NCBI GenBank assembly: GCA_021741355.1
Contig: JAIOXZ010000024.1
Coordinates: 1 to 55,229 of the forward strand
Direction of reading: 5' to 3'
Length of the DNA stretch: 55,229 nucleotides
Origin: Caulobacter sp.
Lineage (GTDB): Bacteria > Pseudomonadota > Alphaproteobacteria > Caulobacterales > Caulobacteraceae
Shown here: positions 37,395 to 44,737 of the stretch, piece after piece
Numbering within the stretch: position 1 is the first letter of the stretch
Layout of the letters: each line of letters starts with the position of its first letter
Notes under the pieces: generated by a model
What the model saw: only the letters and a program-made list of their open reading frames with translations
What the model was told of the DNA's origin: nothing
The model's database searches: none
Translations under genes and position numbers: made by a program

Positions 37395-37492
37395 TGTCAT
37401 CCCGGCCGAAGCGTAGCGAAGAGCCGGGACCCAGATTCGGCCTGGATTCAATCTGGGTCCCGCATAACCGCTTTGAGGTTTGCGCGATGACA
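37395..37492. repeat. GTCATCCCGG palindromic intergenic repeat (family C), copy 3
   Basis: TGTCATCCCGG at the left; the right end has diverged to GCGCGATGACA. The inner pair CCGGGACCCAGATT and AATCTGGGTCCCG is intact. It lies between the DUF3501 gene and the Fe-S protein gene. Confidence 0.85.
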
Positions 37493-37497
37493 GCAGC

Positions 37498-38868
37498 TTA
37501 CAGCCCATACGCCTTCGCCAGCACCTCGATCGGGTGGCCCTGGTGCATGACCGCGCCGCCCGCTTCCGCCGCGACCATCTGGCCGAGATGGCCGCAGGCC
37601 AGCGGACAGTCGGAGCAGAGCTCCTCCGTCTTCTTCGCTGCGACCTGGCGCGCCGCCGGCTTGCCGACCTTCAGCGCCATCGGCCGGGTTTCCTTCATCA
37701 CCCCGAAGGTGCCGCCGTGACCGCTGCAGCGCTCGACCAGCTCGATGCGGGTGTCGGGGATCAGCTTCAGCATCTGGGCCGACTGTGCGCCCATGTTCTG
37801 CGCCCGGGCGTGGCAGGCGTGGTGAACGGTGACGCCGCCCGCGATGGGCGTCAGCCCCGGCGCCAGGCCGAAGGCCTTGTTCAGGCTGACCACATACTGA
37901 GAGACATCCTTCGTCGCCCGGGCCAGCGCCTTCACCGCCGCATTGTCCGGCAACAGCAGGGGCCACTCGAACTTCATCATCAGGCCGCAGGACGCGGTCA
38001 GGGCGATGACGTCGAAGCCCTGCGCAATGTAAGGCGCGAAGGCCTCGGCGGTGCGCGCGGCGCGGCCCGCGACGTCGGCCAGGTCGCCCGATTCCAGCTG
38101 CGGCATGCCGCAGCATTCCGGATAGCAGAAGGCCGTCTCGACCCCCTGCTTCGCCAGCACCTTCGCCGCCGCCTGGGCCGTGCCCGGGTCGTTGTAGTTG
38201 CTGAAACAGGTGGCGTAGATCACCGCCTTGCGCTGTCCGAAGGCCGGGCCGGCGGGGTCGGCCTCGGGCATCGTCTTCAGCCGGTCCTTCGCGGTCTTCG
38301 CATGGAACTTCGGCAGCCCGGCGTCCTTGTCGATGCCGGCGATGGCTTCGAGGAAGCCGCGCAGCGGCGTGTTCTCGCGCGCCGTGGCCCAGTTGGCGAG
38401 ACCGGCGACCGGCTTTGCGAGCGTGCCGTTGCGATCGGTCTTGCCCAGCTGATCGCGGACAAAGTCGCCGCCGTCCTGTTTCCGCTTGGCCGCGCGGTAG
38501 CGCAGGATCAGGTGCGGGAAATCCAGGTCGAACTCATGCGGCGGCACATAGGGGCACTTTGTCAGGAAGCACATGTCGCAGAGAGTGCAGGCATCCGCGA
38601 CCTCGGCGTATTTCTCGGTCGGCACCCCATCCAGCTCGCCCGTCGGCCCCTCGTCGATCATGTCGAACAGCTTGGGGAAGCTGTCGCAAAGATTGAAGCA
38701 GCGCCGGCAGCCGTGACAGATGTCGAAGACCCGCTCCATCTCCTTCTCGATCGCGCCCATGTCGTAATAGGCCGGATCCTGCCAGGCGATCGGATGCCGC
38801 ATCGGCGCGTCGAGAGATCCTTCGGTCTTGGGGGCCGCGGGCGGAAGAGCGGTGGGTTCGTCGGTCAC
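37498..38868 (-). CDS. Iron-sulfur oxidoreductase with CCG domains (HdrD/GlpC-like)
   Basis: The 456-residue protein has an N-terminal pair of cluster motifs (CHGCRRCFNLCD and CTLCDMCFLTKCP) typical of ferredoxin-like domains for two [4Fe-4S] clusters. Two C-terminal CCG-type domains follow: ATCFSNYNDPG/FCYPECCGMPQLESGD and VHHACHARAQNMG/ERCSGHGGTFG. This architecture matches heterodisulfide-reductase and glycolate-oxidase subunit F families. With DUF3501 downstream and rubrerythrin upstream on the same strand, it probably acts in electron transfer for peroxide or redox control. Translation starts with GTG at 38868. Confidence 0.9.
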   Translation of the reverse strand: MTDEPTALPPAAPKTEGSLDAPMRHPIAWQDPAYYDMGAIEKEMERVFDICHGCRRCFNLCDSFPKLFDMIDEGPTGELDGVPTEKYAEVADACTLCDMCFLTKCPYVPPHEFDLDFPHLILRYRAAKRKQDGGDFVRDQLGKTDRNGTLAKPVAGLANWATARENTPLRGFLEAIAGIDKDAGLPKFHAKTAKDRLKTMPEADPAGPAFGQRKAVIYATCFSNYNDPGTAQAAAKVLAKQGVETAFCYPECCGMPQLESGDLADVAGRAARTAEAFAPYIAQGFDVIALTASCGLMMKFEWPLLLPDNAAVKALARATKDVSQYVVSLNKAFGLAPGLTPIAGGVTVHHACHARAQNMGAQSAQMLKLIPDTRIELVERCSGHGGTFGVMKETRPMALKVGKPAARQVAAKKTEELCSDCPLACGHLGQMVAAEAGGAVMHQGHPIEVLAKAYGL

Positions 38869-38898
38869 GAAGGGCCTTCTGAACTGTTGTGCAACGGT

Positions 38899-39017
38899 GG
38901 TGCGTCCTTCGAGACGCTCGCTTGAGGCTCGCTCCTCAGGATGACGACGAGGGATTGGCTTCTACCCTGTTCGTCATGGTGAGGAGCGGACCCTCAGGTC
39001 CGCGTCTCGAACCACGC
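38899..39017. repeat. Intergenic inverted repeat, family D
   Basis: The left half holds CGTCCTTCGAGACGC and GCTCCTCAGGATGAC; the right half holds GTCATGGTGAGGAGCGGACC and GCGTCTCGAACCACGC, so the halves are roughly inverted. This type of element is widespread in alphaproteobacteria. It separates the Fe-S protein gene from rubrerythrin. Confidence 0.75.
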
Positions 39018-39025
39018 CCTCTTCC

Positions 39026-39442
39026 CTAGTCCAGCGTATCGAGGGCGCGCTGGAAGCGGCCCGCGTGGGACTTTTCAGCCTTGGCCAGGGTTTCGAACCA
39101 GTCGGCGATCTCGTCGAAGCCTTCCTCGCGAGCCGTGCGGGCCATGCCCGGGTACATGTCGGTGTACTCGTGCGTCTCGCCGGCGATGGAGGCCTTCAGG
39201 TTGTCGGACGTGCCGCCGATCGGCATCCCGGTCGCGGGATCGCCCACGGCTTCCATGAACTCGAGGTGGCCGTGCGCGTGGCCGGTCTCGCCCTCGGCGG
39301 TCGAACGGAACACGGCGGCGACGTCGTTGTAGCCTTCCACGTCGGCCTTTTGCGCGAAGTACAGGTAGCGGCGGTTCGCCTGGCTCTCGCCGGCGAACGC
39401 GGCCTTCAGGTTCTCGAGGGTCTTGCTGGTGGCGAGGGCCAT
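39026..39442 (-). CDS. Rubrerythrin (erythrin domain only)
   Basis: The 138-residue protein is the diiron four-helix bundle of rubrerythrin: [54 protein letters not shown] and [13 protein letters not shown] supply Glu and His ligands. It lacks the rubredoxin C-terminal domain, so it must receive electrons from a partner, and the neighbouring Fe-S protein is a candidate. The ATG at 39442 (MALATSK) is chosen over an upstream start that would add an arginine-rich tail. Confidence 0.92.
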   Translation of the reverse strand: MALATSKTLENLKAAFAGESQANRRYLYFAQKADVEGYNDVAAVFRSTAEGETGHAHGHLEFMEAVGDPATGMPIGGTSDNLKASIAGETHEYTDMYPGMARTAREEGFDEIADWFETLAKAEKSHAGRFQRALDTLD

Positions 39443-39619
39443 GACGTTGAATCTCCGGTGATGGGATCGGGTCGGGAGTCCGCGCAATCAGAACGGACCC
39501 TCGAACGCTGACGCGAGCAGGTTAGGGCGGTCACACGGCGCTCGCCCAATCAATTGTTTCTTGGAACAGGATAGAGAGCGGCTATGGCATGGCGAGTATT
39601 GACGACGAATACATGCTAT

Positions 39620-39634
39620 TGCGACCTATTCGCA
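39620..39634. promoter_or_regulatory. Possible Fur-family box upstream of rubrerythrin
   Basis: TGCGACCTATTCGCA contains TGCGA and TCGCA in inverted orientation, similar to Fur-type sites of alphaproteobacteria. It lies about 180 bp upstream of the rubrerythrin start and just beyond the end of the neighbouring secreted-protein gene. Assignment is tentative. Confidence 0.3.
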
Positions 39635-39639
39635 TAAGA

Positions 39640-40104
39640 TCAGATCTGCCTCGGGGCGGCCGGATCAAAGGCGACGTGCTCGCAGCGGCCCGGATAGGCA
39701 GAAGGGCGCGGCGTCATGGCCCCAAGGCGCATCATGCTTTCCACGCGCAAGGTCAGGGTCTTCAGGTTCAAGACATCCCGGAAACTCGCCGTCTGGGGCC
39801 CGGTTTTCGACCGGGTGTCCCAGCGGAACACGATTTCGTCGTCCGTCCAGGACTCGATGATGTGCACCCCGATCAGCGCCTCGCTTTCCTGGGGCACGCC
39901 GGCGCGGGTGTAGCGCGCGCCCGGTTCGGCCACGACTTCGCCCGCCACCGGGTCGATCCGGTAGAACTGCACGGTCGGCTGCGGCTGGCCGAAATCGATC
40001 TCGCAGCGCAGGCGGAACGGTCGGTCCGGCGTCGCGGCCGCCGCCGGGCCCACGAGCGCCATCGCCAGCAACGCTGTGGAACACAGGCGGGCGAACAGGA
40101 TCAT
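39640..40104 (-). CDS. Exported protein of unknown function
   Basis: This 154-residue protein has a signal peptide (MILFARLCSTALLAMALVGP, cleaved near AAAATPDRP). The mature portion is likely beta-rich, with RFRLRCEIDFG-like strands (actual PFRLRCEIDFGQPQPTV), IIESWTDDEIVFRWDT and LNLKTLTLRVESM, and a conserved Cys pair (RLRCEID and GRCEHV). No family is recognised. The gene runs toward rubrerythrin on the same strand, about 200 bp away. Confidence 0.68.
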   Translation of the reverse strand: MILFARLCSTALLAMALVGPAAAATPDRPFRLRCEIDFGQPQPTVQFYRIDPVAGEVVAEPGARYTRAGVPQESEALIGVHIIESWTDDEIVFRWDTRSKTGPQTASFRDVLNLKTLTLRVESMMRLGAMTPRPSAYPGRCEHVAFDPAAPRQI

Positions 40105-40197
40105 GTGGCGCGTCCGGAGCGGCTGTCGGTCCTCGACACTAGCGCTTCGGCGCCTGTCCGCATGCCCGGAAAGGGGGTGCGGTCGCCGGGCCAGGCG

Positions 40198-40860
40198 CTA
40201 TCGCTCCCACCCTTCGGCGAAGGGAAAGCGCTCCGCCCAGAACGCCGCCAGCCTCGGGTCCGCGTCGACGCGTCTGACCACCGGCGTCATGCCCGGCGCC
40301 TCGCGGTAGAAGCGGTTGCGGCCGGGACCCCATCGGCTGACGACTGCGACATAGAGGTCCAGGACGCTGATCTCGTCGCCCAGCAGGTAGTCGCCGGCGG
40401 GGGTGATCTGCTGGTCCATCATCCGCCAGCAATCGGCGATCCGCTCGGCGGTCGCGACCTTGACCCGCTCGCCGGCCGCCTTGTCGGGACCGGCCAGGCG
40501 CGACGGCTCGTCCCGGACCCAGAACATCGAATAGATCGACGCCGGGATGTAGGTCATCCAGCGCAGAAACTGGGCCCGTCGCGCGTCGTCGACGGCCGGC
40601 CCCAGGCGCGCTTCGGGATGGGCGTCGGCCAGCCAGACCAGGATCGCGCCGCTCTCGGTCACGATCTCCCCGGACGGCAGGACAAGCGCCGGGATCTGGA
40701 CCAGCGGATTGACCGCCCGGACGCGGGCGAGGATCAGCGGGTCGTGTTCCCAGGTCGCGCCTTCGATGACCTCATACGGCCGGCCAATCAGCGTCAGCGC
40801 CGCCTCGACAGGCACGCTGCCCGATCCGAGGGCGCCGTAGACGATCAACGAATGGTTCAT
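40198..40860 (-). CDS. Glutathione S-transferase family protein
   Basis: The 220-residue protein has the thioredoxin-fold N-terminus (LIVYGALGSGSVPVEAALTLIGRPYEVIE), with Ser at the active-site region, NPLVQIPALVLPSGEIVTESGAIL for glutathione binding and the C-terminal helical domain with DEISVLDLYVAVVSRW. The ATG at 40860 is the natural start; the extended upstream frame would cross the putative NrdR boxes. It is divergent from nrdB. Confidence 0.9.
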   Translation of the reverse strand: MNHSLIVYGALGSGSVPVEAALTLIGRPYEVIEGATWEHDPLILARVRAVNPLVQIPALVLPSGEIVTESGAILVWLADAHPEARLGPAVDDARRAQFLRWMTYIPASIYSMFWVRDEPSRLAGPDKAAGERVKVATAERIADCWRMMDQQITPAGDYLLGDEISVLDLYVAVVSRWGPGRNRFYREAPGMTPVVRRVDADPRLAAFWAERFPFAEGWER

Positions 40861-40876
40861 GATCTTATCCACATCC

Positions 40877-40892
40877 TCACAACATCTTGTGG
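40877..40892. promoter_or_regulatory. Candidate NrdR box 1
   Basis: CAC-N8-GTG palindrome (CACAACATCTTGTG core) matches the general NrdR-box form. It pairs with a second weaker copy 31 bp away, the spacing known for tandem NrdR boxes. Confidence 0.55.
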
Positions 40893-40907
40893 GTAGCGTC
40901 AGTGTGA

Positions 40908-40923
40908 CCACTAGATGTGTCGT
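40908..40923. promoter_or_regulatory. Candidate NrdR box 2
   Basis: CCACTAGATGTGTCGT shares CACWAGATGT with the complement of box 1; its 3' half is weaker. Centre-to-centre distance to box 1 is 31 bp. It lies about 75 bp upstream of the nrdB start. Confidence 0.45.
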
Positions 40924-40996
40924 GGCAGTTTGATACGGTTGAGATCATAACGCGCCACTTCGATTCCCGTCCGCCTCCCCCCCGGAGTTCGTCACC

Positions 40997-42043
40997 GTGA
41001 CCGCCTCGTCCAAGTTGATCACCCTGCCCGGCCTGCTCACCCCCTCGGCGGCCTACAAGCCGTTCCGTTATCCGTGGGCCTACGACATGTGGAAGCGCCA
41101 GCAGCAGGTCCACTGGATGCCGGAAGAGGTGCCGCTGGGCGAAGACTGCAAGGACTGGGCGGCGAACCTGAACGACAAGGAGCGCAATCTGCTGACGCAG
41201 ATTTTCCGCTTCTTCACCCAGGGGGATATCGAGGTCCAGGACAACTACATGGACCGCTACGGCCGCGTGTTCCGGCCGACCGAAGTGAAGATGATGCTCT
41301 CCTCGTTCGCCAACATGGAGACCATCCACATCGCTGCCTACGCCCTGCTGCTCGAGACGATCGGCATGCCGGAGAGCGAGTTCGGCGCCTTCATGGAATA
41401 CGAGGCCATGAAGGCCAAGCACGACTACATGCAGCAGTTCGGCGTGGAGTCGAACGCCGACATCGCCCGCACCCTGGCCATGTTCGGCGGCTTCACCGAG
41501 GGGCTTCAGCTGTTCGCGTCCTTCGCGATGCTGATGAACTTCCCGCGCTTCAACAAGATGAAGGGCATGGGTCAGATCGTGTCGTGGTCGGTGCGGGACG
41601 AGAGCCTGCACTGCGAGGGGATCATCAAGCTCTACCACGCCTTCAATGCCGAGACGGGTGCGGTGACCAAGGCCGTGGCCGACGACATCGTCGACTGCTG
41701 CAAGCATGTGGTCGACCTCGAGGACCGGTTCATCGACCTCGCCTTCGAGATGGGCGACGTCCAGGGCATGACCCCGCACGACATCAAGCAGTACATCCGC
41801 TTCATCGCCGACTGGCGCCTGCGCCAGCTGAAGCTGCCGGAAGTCTACGGCGTGACGGAGAACCCGCTGCCCTGGCTGCAGTCGATGCTCAGCGGCGTGG
41901 AGCACGCCAACTTCTTCGAGGCCCGCGCGACCGAATACTCCAAGGCCGCGACCCGCGGCCAATGGCACGGCGAGGACGGCGTCTGGGGCGAGTTCGACAA
42001 GCTGATGTCGCGCCGCAACGAGAACCTGCTGCCGGCGGAGTAA
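40997..42043 (+). CDS. nrdB: Ribonucleotide reductase class I, beta (small) subunit
   Basis: NrdB carries the diiron-tyrosyl radical that starts deoxyribonucleotide synthesis. The 348 residues include FRYPWAYDMWKRQQQVHWMP, LLTQIFRFFTQGDIEVQDNY, MLSSFANMETIHIAAYA with Glu and His ligands, VSWSVRDESLHCEGI and the C-terminal WGEFDKLMSRRNENLLPAE. The start is GTG at 40997. The alpha-subunit gene nrdA is not in the window. The two boxes upstream point to NrdR repression. Confidence 0.96.
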   Translation: MTASSKLITLPGLLTPSAAYKPFRYPWAYDMWKRQQQVHWMPEEVPLGEDCKDWAANLNDKERNLLTQIFRFFTQGDIEVQDNYMDRYGRVFRPTEVKMMLSSFANMETIHIAAYALLLETIGMPESEFGAFMEYEAMKAKHDYMQQFGVESNADIARTLAMFGGFTEGLQLFASFAMLMNFPRFNKMKGMGQIVSWSVRDESLHCEGIIKLYHAFNAETGAVTKAVADDIVDCCKHVVDLEDRFIDLAFEMGDVQGMTPHDIKQYIRFIADWRLRQLKLPEVYGVTENPLPWLQSMLSGVEHANFFEARATEYSKAATRGQWHGEDGVWGEFDKLMSRRNENLLPAE

Positions 42044-42216
42044 CCTTGCTGACGGCGGCGGTGAACGGTCGCGTCTCCGGCGACCGGGCGTCGCCGGGCT
42101 GGCTGGACCGACCGGCCTCAGCAAAACAGCGCGCTTTCGGCGGACCTCGCGCCGAAACGTCATCGGCACGCCTGAATGGTCAGGGCTGGCTAACCAATTT
42201 GCCCTAGTCGACGGGC

Positions 42217-43332
42217 ATGATGTCGGGTGCGAGGACTTTTTCGACGGGCCGGGGCGGTGGCAGCCTTCAGAGCCTCATGACGGCGCGCTCCTCGTCGCGG
42301 GTCCTGAACCTGGTGCAGGCGCATGAGAGCGCCACACGGTCAGGCGCTCCGATGGACCCGCCCCTGTTCCAGAGCCCGGTGCTGGCGCGATCGTTCATCA
42401 TCAAGCACCGCCTGCGCCCTGACGAACGCCTCAGCTTCCCGGGCGTCCGGCCGACGGCGACCAAGGTCGTCATTCCCATGGACCCGCGCAATCTCGCGCT
42501 CGGCGGCAAGTCGGCGTTCATCAGCGAGGCCTGGTTCGGCAACCTGATGGCCGAGGCCACCGGCATTCCGGACTTCCTCAACTCGCCGGACGGCGTCCTG
42601 ATGCGCGAGTTCGACCGGATTCCCTCGTTCGACCCCTTCCTCATGCGCGAATGGCTGGCCCGGATGGGACGGACGGCCGATGCCAGATACTTCGAACTGA
42701 CGCCCTCGGTGATTGCCGGCATGGAGGCGTTTGTTCTCGAGGAAATCAGCCTGCTGGTGTCGATGGCGCTATCCGGCAAGCCGGCCAGCGCCGCCGTCCT
42801 GCGCCTTGCGCGCAAGATGCTGTCCAGCCAGTACGACGACGACCTGCGCCCCCTGCAGGAGGTGCTGCGCATGACGCCCGACGATTTTCGGGACGGCATG
42901 TTCGGCTGGAAGGGCCTGCTGTACTACAAATGGCTGTTCCGGCGCGTCGACGCGAAGGTCCCGGCCCTGATCAGCGGCCTGACTGAAATCCGCCCGCGAC
43001 GCCAGATCACACGCGACCAGATCGATGAGGCAAACGCCATGATCAGGTTCATTTCCTCCGGCGTGCTGGCTTGCGCACGGTCGGTGCAGGTGAGTCTGCT
43101 CGCCTACGACAACGCCTACCGCGGTCTGACCCAGACGCAGGATCCGGTCGGGTTTCGTCAGTTTCTGCTGCGTGCGCCGCAGATGTTCCTCGATCTCGGC
43201 GAATCCGTCGGGCTGATTGAGCATTCCGTCGACTACTGGGGATACCGCTCGAAGGCGATCGAACCCCGGCGCTTCAGCGGCGACGACTACCTCACGCTGA
43301 TCTCGGAGCTGAAGGAAGGCCTGGGGGTCTAG
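42217..43332 (+). CDS. Conserved-looking protein of unknown function
   Basis: This 371-residue protein has no recognised domain and no membrane segment or signal peptide. The N-terminal 80 residues are Ser/Arg/Gly-rich and probably disordered. From about residue 85 (TKVVIPMDPRNLALGGKSA) the protein is mostly helical, with aromatic-rich segments (MFGWKGLLYYKWLFRR, HSVDYWGYRSKA). The region near the hfa genes suggests but does not show a surface role. ATG at 42217 or 42220 are both possible. Composition matches neighbours, giving no sign of recent transfer. Confidence 0.65.
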   Translation: MMSGARTFSTGRGGGSLQSLMTARSSSRVLNLVQAHESATRSGAPMDPPLFQSPVLARSFIIKHRLRPDERLSFPGVRPTATKVVIPMDPRNLALGGKSAFISEAWFGNLMAEATGIPDFLNSPDGVLMREFDRIPSFDPFLMREWLARMGRTADARYFELTPSVIAGMEAFVLEEISLLVSMALSGKPASAAVLRLARKMLSSQYDDDLRPLQEVLRMTPDDFRDGMFGWKGLLYYKWLFRRVDAKVPALISGLTEIRPRRQITRDQIDEANAMIRFISSGVLACARSVQVSLLAYDNAYRGLTQTQDPVGFRQFLLRAPQMFLDLGESVGLIEHSVDYWGYRSKAIEPRRFSGDDYLTLISELKEGLGV

Positions 43333-43655
43333 TCAGCCCCGGCTTGTGCCGGCCCGGGACAGCCGGGCCATTCTGATCGTGCCAAAGTCTCACAGTCCAC
43401 AAGACGGAGCGCCACCGGTGCGGCCGGATGCGCGGCGCGCTGTAAACCATCCGCGGCTCGCTATTCGCCCCACTGGGGAATCGTCCCGTCGGGATTCTCC
43501 GGGAAGCAAACCTGACGAGCGGGACACGGTTATCGATGTATTAATTTGCCAATTCATTCGAACTTCAAGTTAACAATAAGAAACTGTAAATAAAACTGGC
43601 CCTTCGATTGCTTGTATTCGTTTGCCGAATGAACGGCCAAACGGAGAATACGAAA
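43333..43655. other. Gene-free stretch upstream of the surface-fibre locus
   Basis: This region contains a strong GC hairpin at 43351-43369 after the unknown gene and then an AT-rich promoter-like patch from about 43530 to 43650. No small gene is convincing. The base composition drops clearly compared with the flanks, as expected for a regulated promoter. Confidence 0.6.
43351..43369. terminator. GC hairpin after the unknown gene
   Basis: GGCCCGG and CCGGGCC form a perfect 7-bp stem with a GACAG loop, 18 bp after the stop codon. Only ATTCTG follows, so termination would be weak or factor-dependent. Confidence 0.4.
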
Positions 43656-44267
43656 ATGAAGAGCTTGTATTTCGCGGCCGTCGCCGCACTTGTCATGGGC
43701 GGTGTGTCTCAAGCCGCCGAGAGCAATGTCTCAACCAACCAGACCAACAGCGCCAACATCAAGGCCAGGCTGAACGCTACGGTCGAGGATGTTCAAAAGG
43801 ACGTCTCGCTGACGTCGGCCGCGATCGCCAATACTGTCACTGTCGAGGGCGGCGCGGCGGGGTACGTGTCCAACACCCAGCGCTTTTTCGGAGACGTGAA
43901 CGCCGAACTCAACGGCACGATCCGGGACGTGGGCGGCGCCGTCGATCTGACCGCCGCCGCGATCGCCAACAGCGCGACGATCAACGTGGACTACGCCGGC
44001 TCCGTCTCGAACACGCAGTACGCCAACTATGACCCGACCGCGACCGTCAACGCCACGGTGTCGGACGTGACCGGCGACGTCAGCGGCACCGCCGCCGCGA
44101 TCAGCAACACCGCCTCCATCACGGGCGACTTCGGCTATCTCGGGTCGACCCAGGTCAACAACGCCGCCGTCAACGCCGTCGCCGGCGTGGGCGTGCGCGA
44201 TGTGACGGGCTCCGTCTCGGCCACTGCGGCGGCGATCGGCAACACCCTGACCATCAAGGGTTTCTGA
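43656..44267 (+). CDS. Secreted protein with four beta-type repeats, ahead of hfaA-hfaB
   Basis: The 203-residue protein has a signal peptide (MKSLYFAAVAALVMGGVSQA) and a mature part built of four tandem repeats of 37-46 residues. The shared pattern is N-A-T-V-x-D-V-x-x-D-V-S-x-T-A-A-A-I-x-N-T-x-T-I, closing with a VSNTQ-like turn in the first three repeats. It contains no cysteine. Regular Ala-Ile-Asn-Thr spacing suggests a beta-solenoid or amyloid-like fibre subunit. It is followed by a GC hairpin and then by HfaA- and HfaB-like genes. The relation to HfaD is possible but not shown. Confidence 0.78.
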   Translation: MKSLYFAAVAALVMGGVSQAAESNVSTNQTNSANIKARLNATVEDVQKDVSLTSAAIANTVTVEGGAAGYVSNTQRFFGDVNAELNGTIRDVGGAVDLTAAAIANSATINVDYAGSVSNTQYANYDPTATVNATVSDVTGDVSGTAAAISNTASITGDFGYLGSTQVNNAAVNAVAGVGVRDVTGSVSATAAAIGNTLTIKGF

Positions 44268-44278
44268 CACCGCCTGTC

Positions 44279-44308
44279 GGGCGCCCGCTCCTGCCCGGGC
44301 GGGCGCCC
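44279..44308. terminator. Perfect 10-bp GC hairpin between the repeat-protein gene and hfaA
   Basis: GGGCGCCCGC and GCGGGCGCCC pair perfectly around a 10-base loop. A C-rich run rather than T-run follows, so it may lower but not stop transcription into hfaAB, as seen in many fibre operons where the subunit is made in excess. Confidence 0.65.
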
Positions 44309-44338
44309 TTCCCCCCCTTCACCCTGGAAATCCGGTTC

Positions 44339-44737
44339 ATGACCCACCCCGCCATCACCTTCGCCGGCCTCGTTCTCGCCCTCACGTCCGCTCCGGCGGC
44401 GATCGCCCAGACTTCGCCCCGGACCCTGCCGACCGCCGGCACCATGACCAGTGGCATCGGCGGCGGAATGAGCCGTCGCCCCGCGCCGTTCGCCCTGAGG
44501 GATACCGCCGGCAATCTGGTCATCGTCAACGGGATGCTGCAGCCCGCCGGGGGAACCGGGGGCCTGGCCGACAGCCCCTTGCCGGTGGCGGGCGGCCAAT
44601 CCGCCACGGCTGTCGCCAATCAACTGACCGTGCTGGCGACGGGCTCCTGGAACACCATCATTGTCGACGCGGTACAGACCAACACCGGCGACGTCACCGC
44701 CAATGCCGGCCTCGCCGGCAAGAAGGATGATCAATGA
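44339..44737 (+). CDS. hfaA: HfaA-like holdfast-anchoring / curlin-like subunit
   Basis: The 132-residue protein has a signal peptide (ending AAIAQTSP) and a mature part with ATAVANQLTVLATGSWNTII then VDAVQTNTGDVTANAG, which fits the HfaA curlin-like pattern of Caulobacter. In Caulobacter HfaA anchors the polysaccharide holdfast to the stalk tip. Its stop overlaps the hfaB start by four bases (ATGA). The lack of a following hfaD gene differs from the usual order. Confidence 0.75.
   Translation: MTHPAITFAGLVLALTSAPAAIAQTSPRTLPTAGTMTSGIGGGMSRRPAPFALRDTAGNLVIVNGMLQPAGGTGGLADSPLPVAGGQSATAVANQLTVLATGSWNTIIVDAVQTNTGDVTANAGLAGKKDDQ

Noticed and set aside
43570..43578. CtrA site upstream of the fibre locus (TTAACAATA)
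   Set aside because: Only one half-site with a mismatch; the second TTAA at the right spacing is missing. Kept as a weak possibility only.
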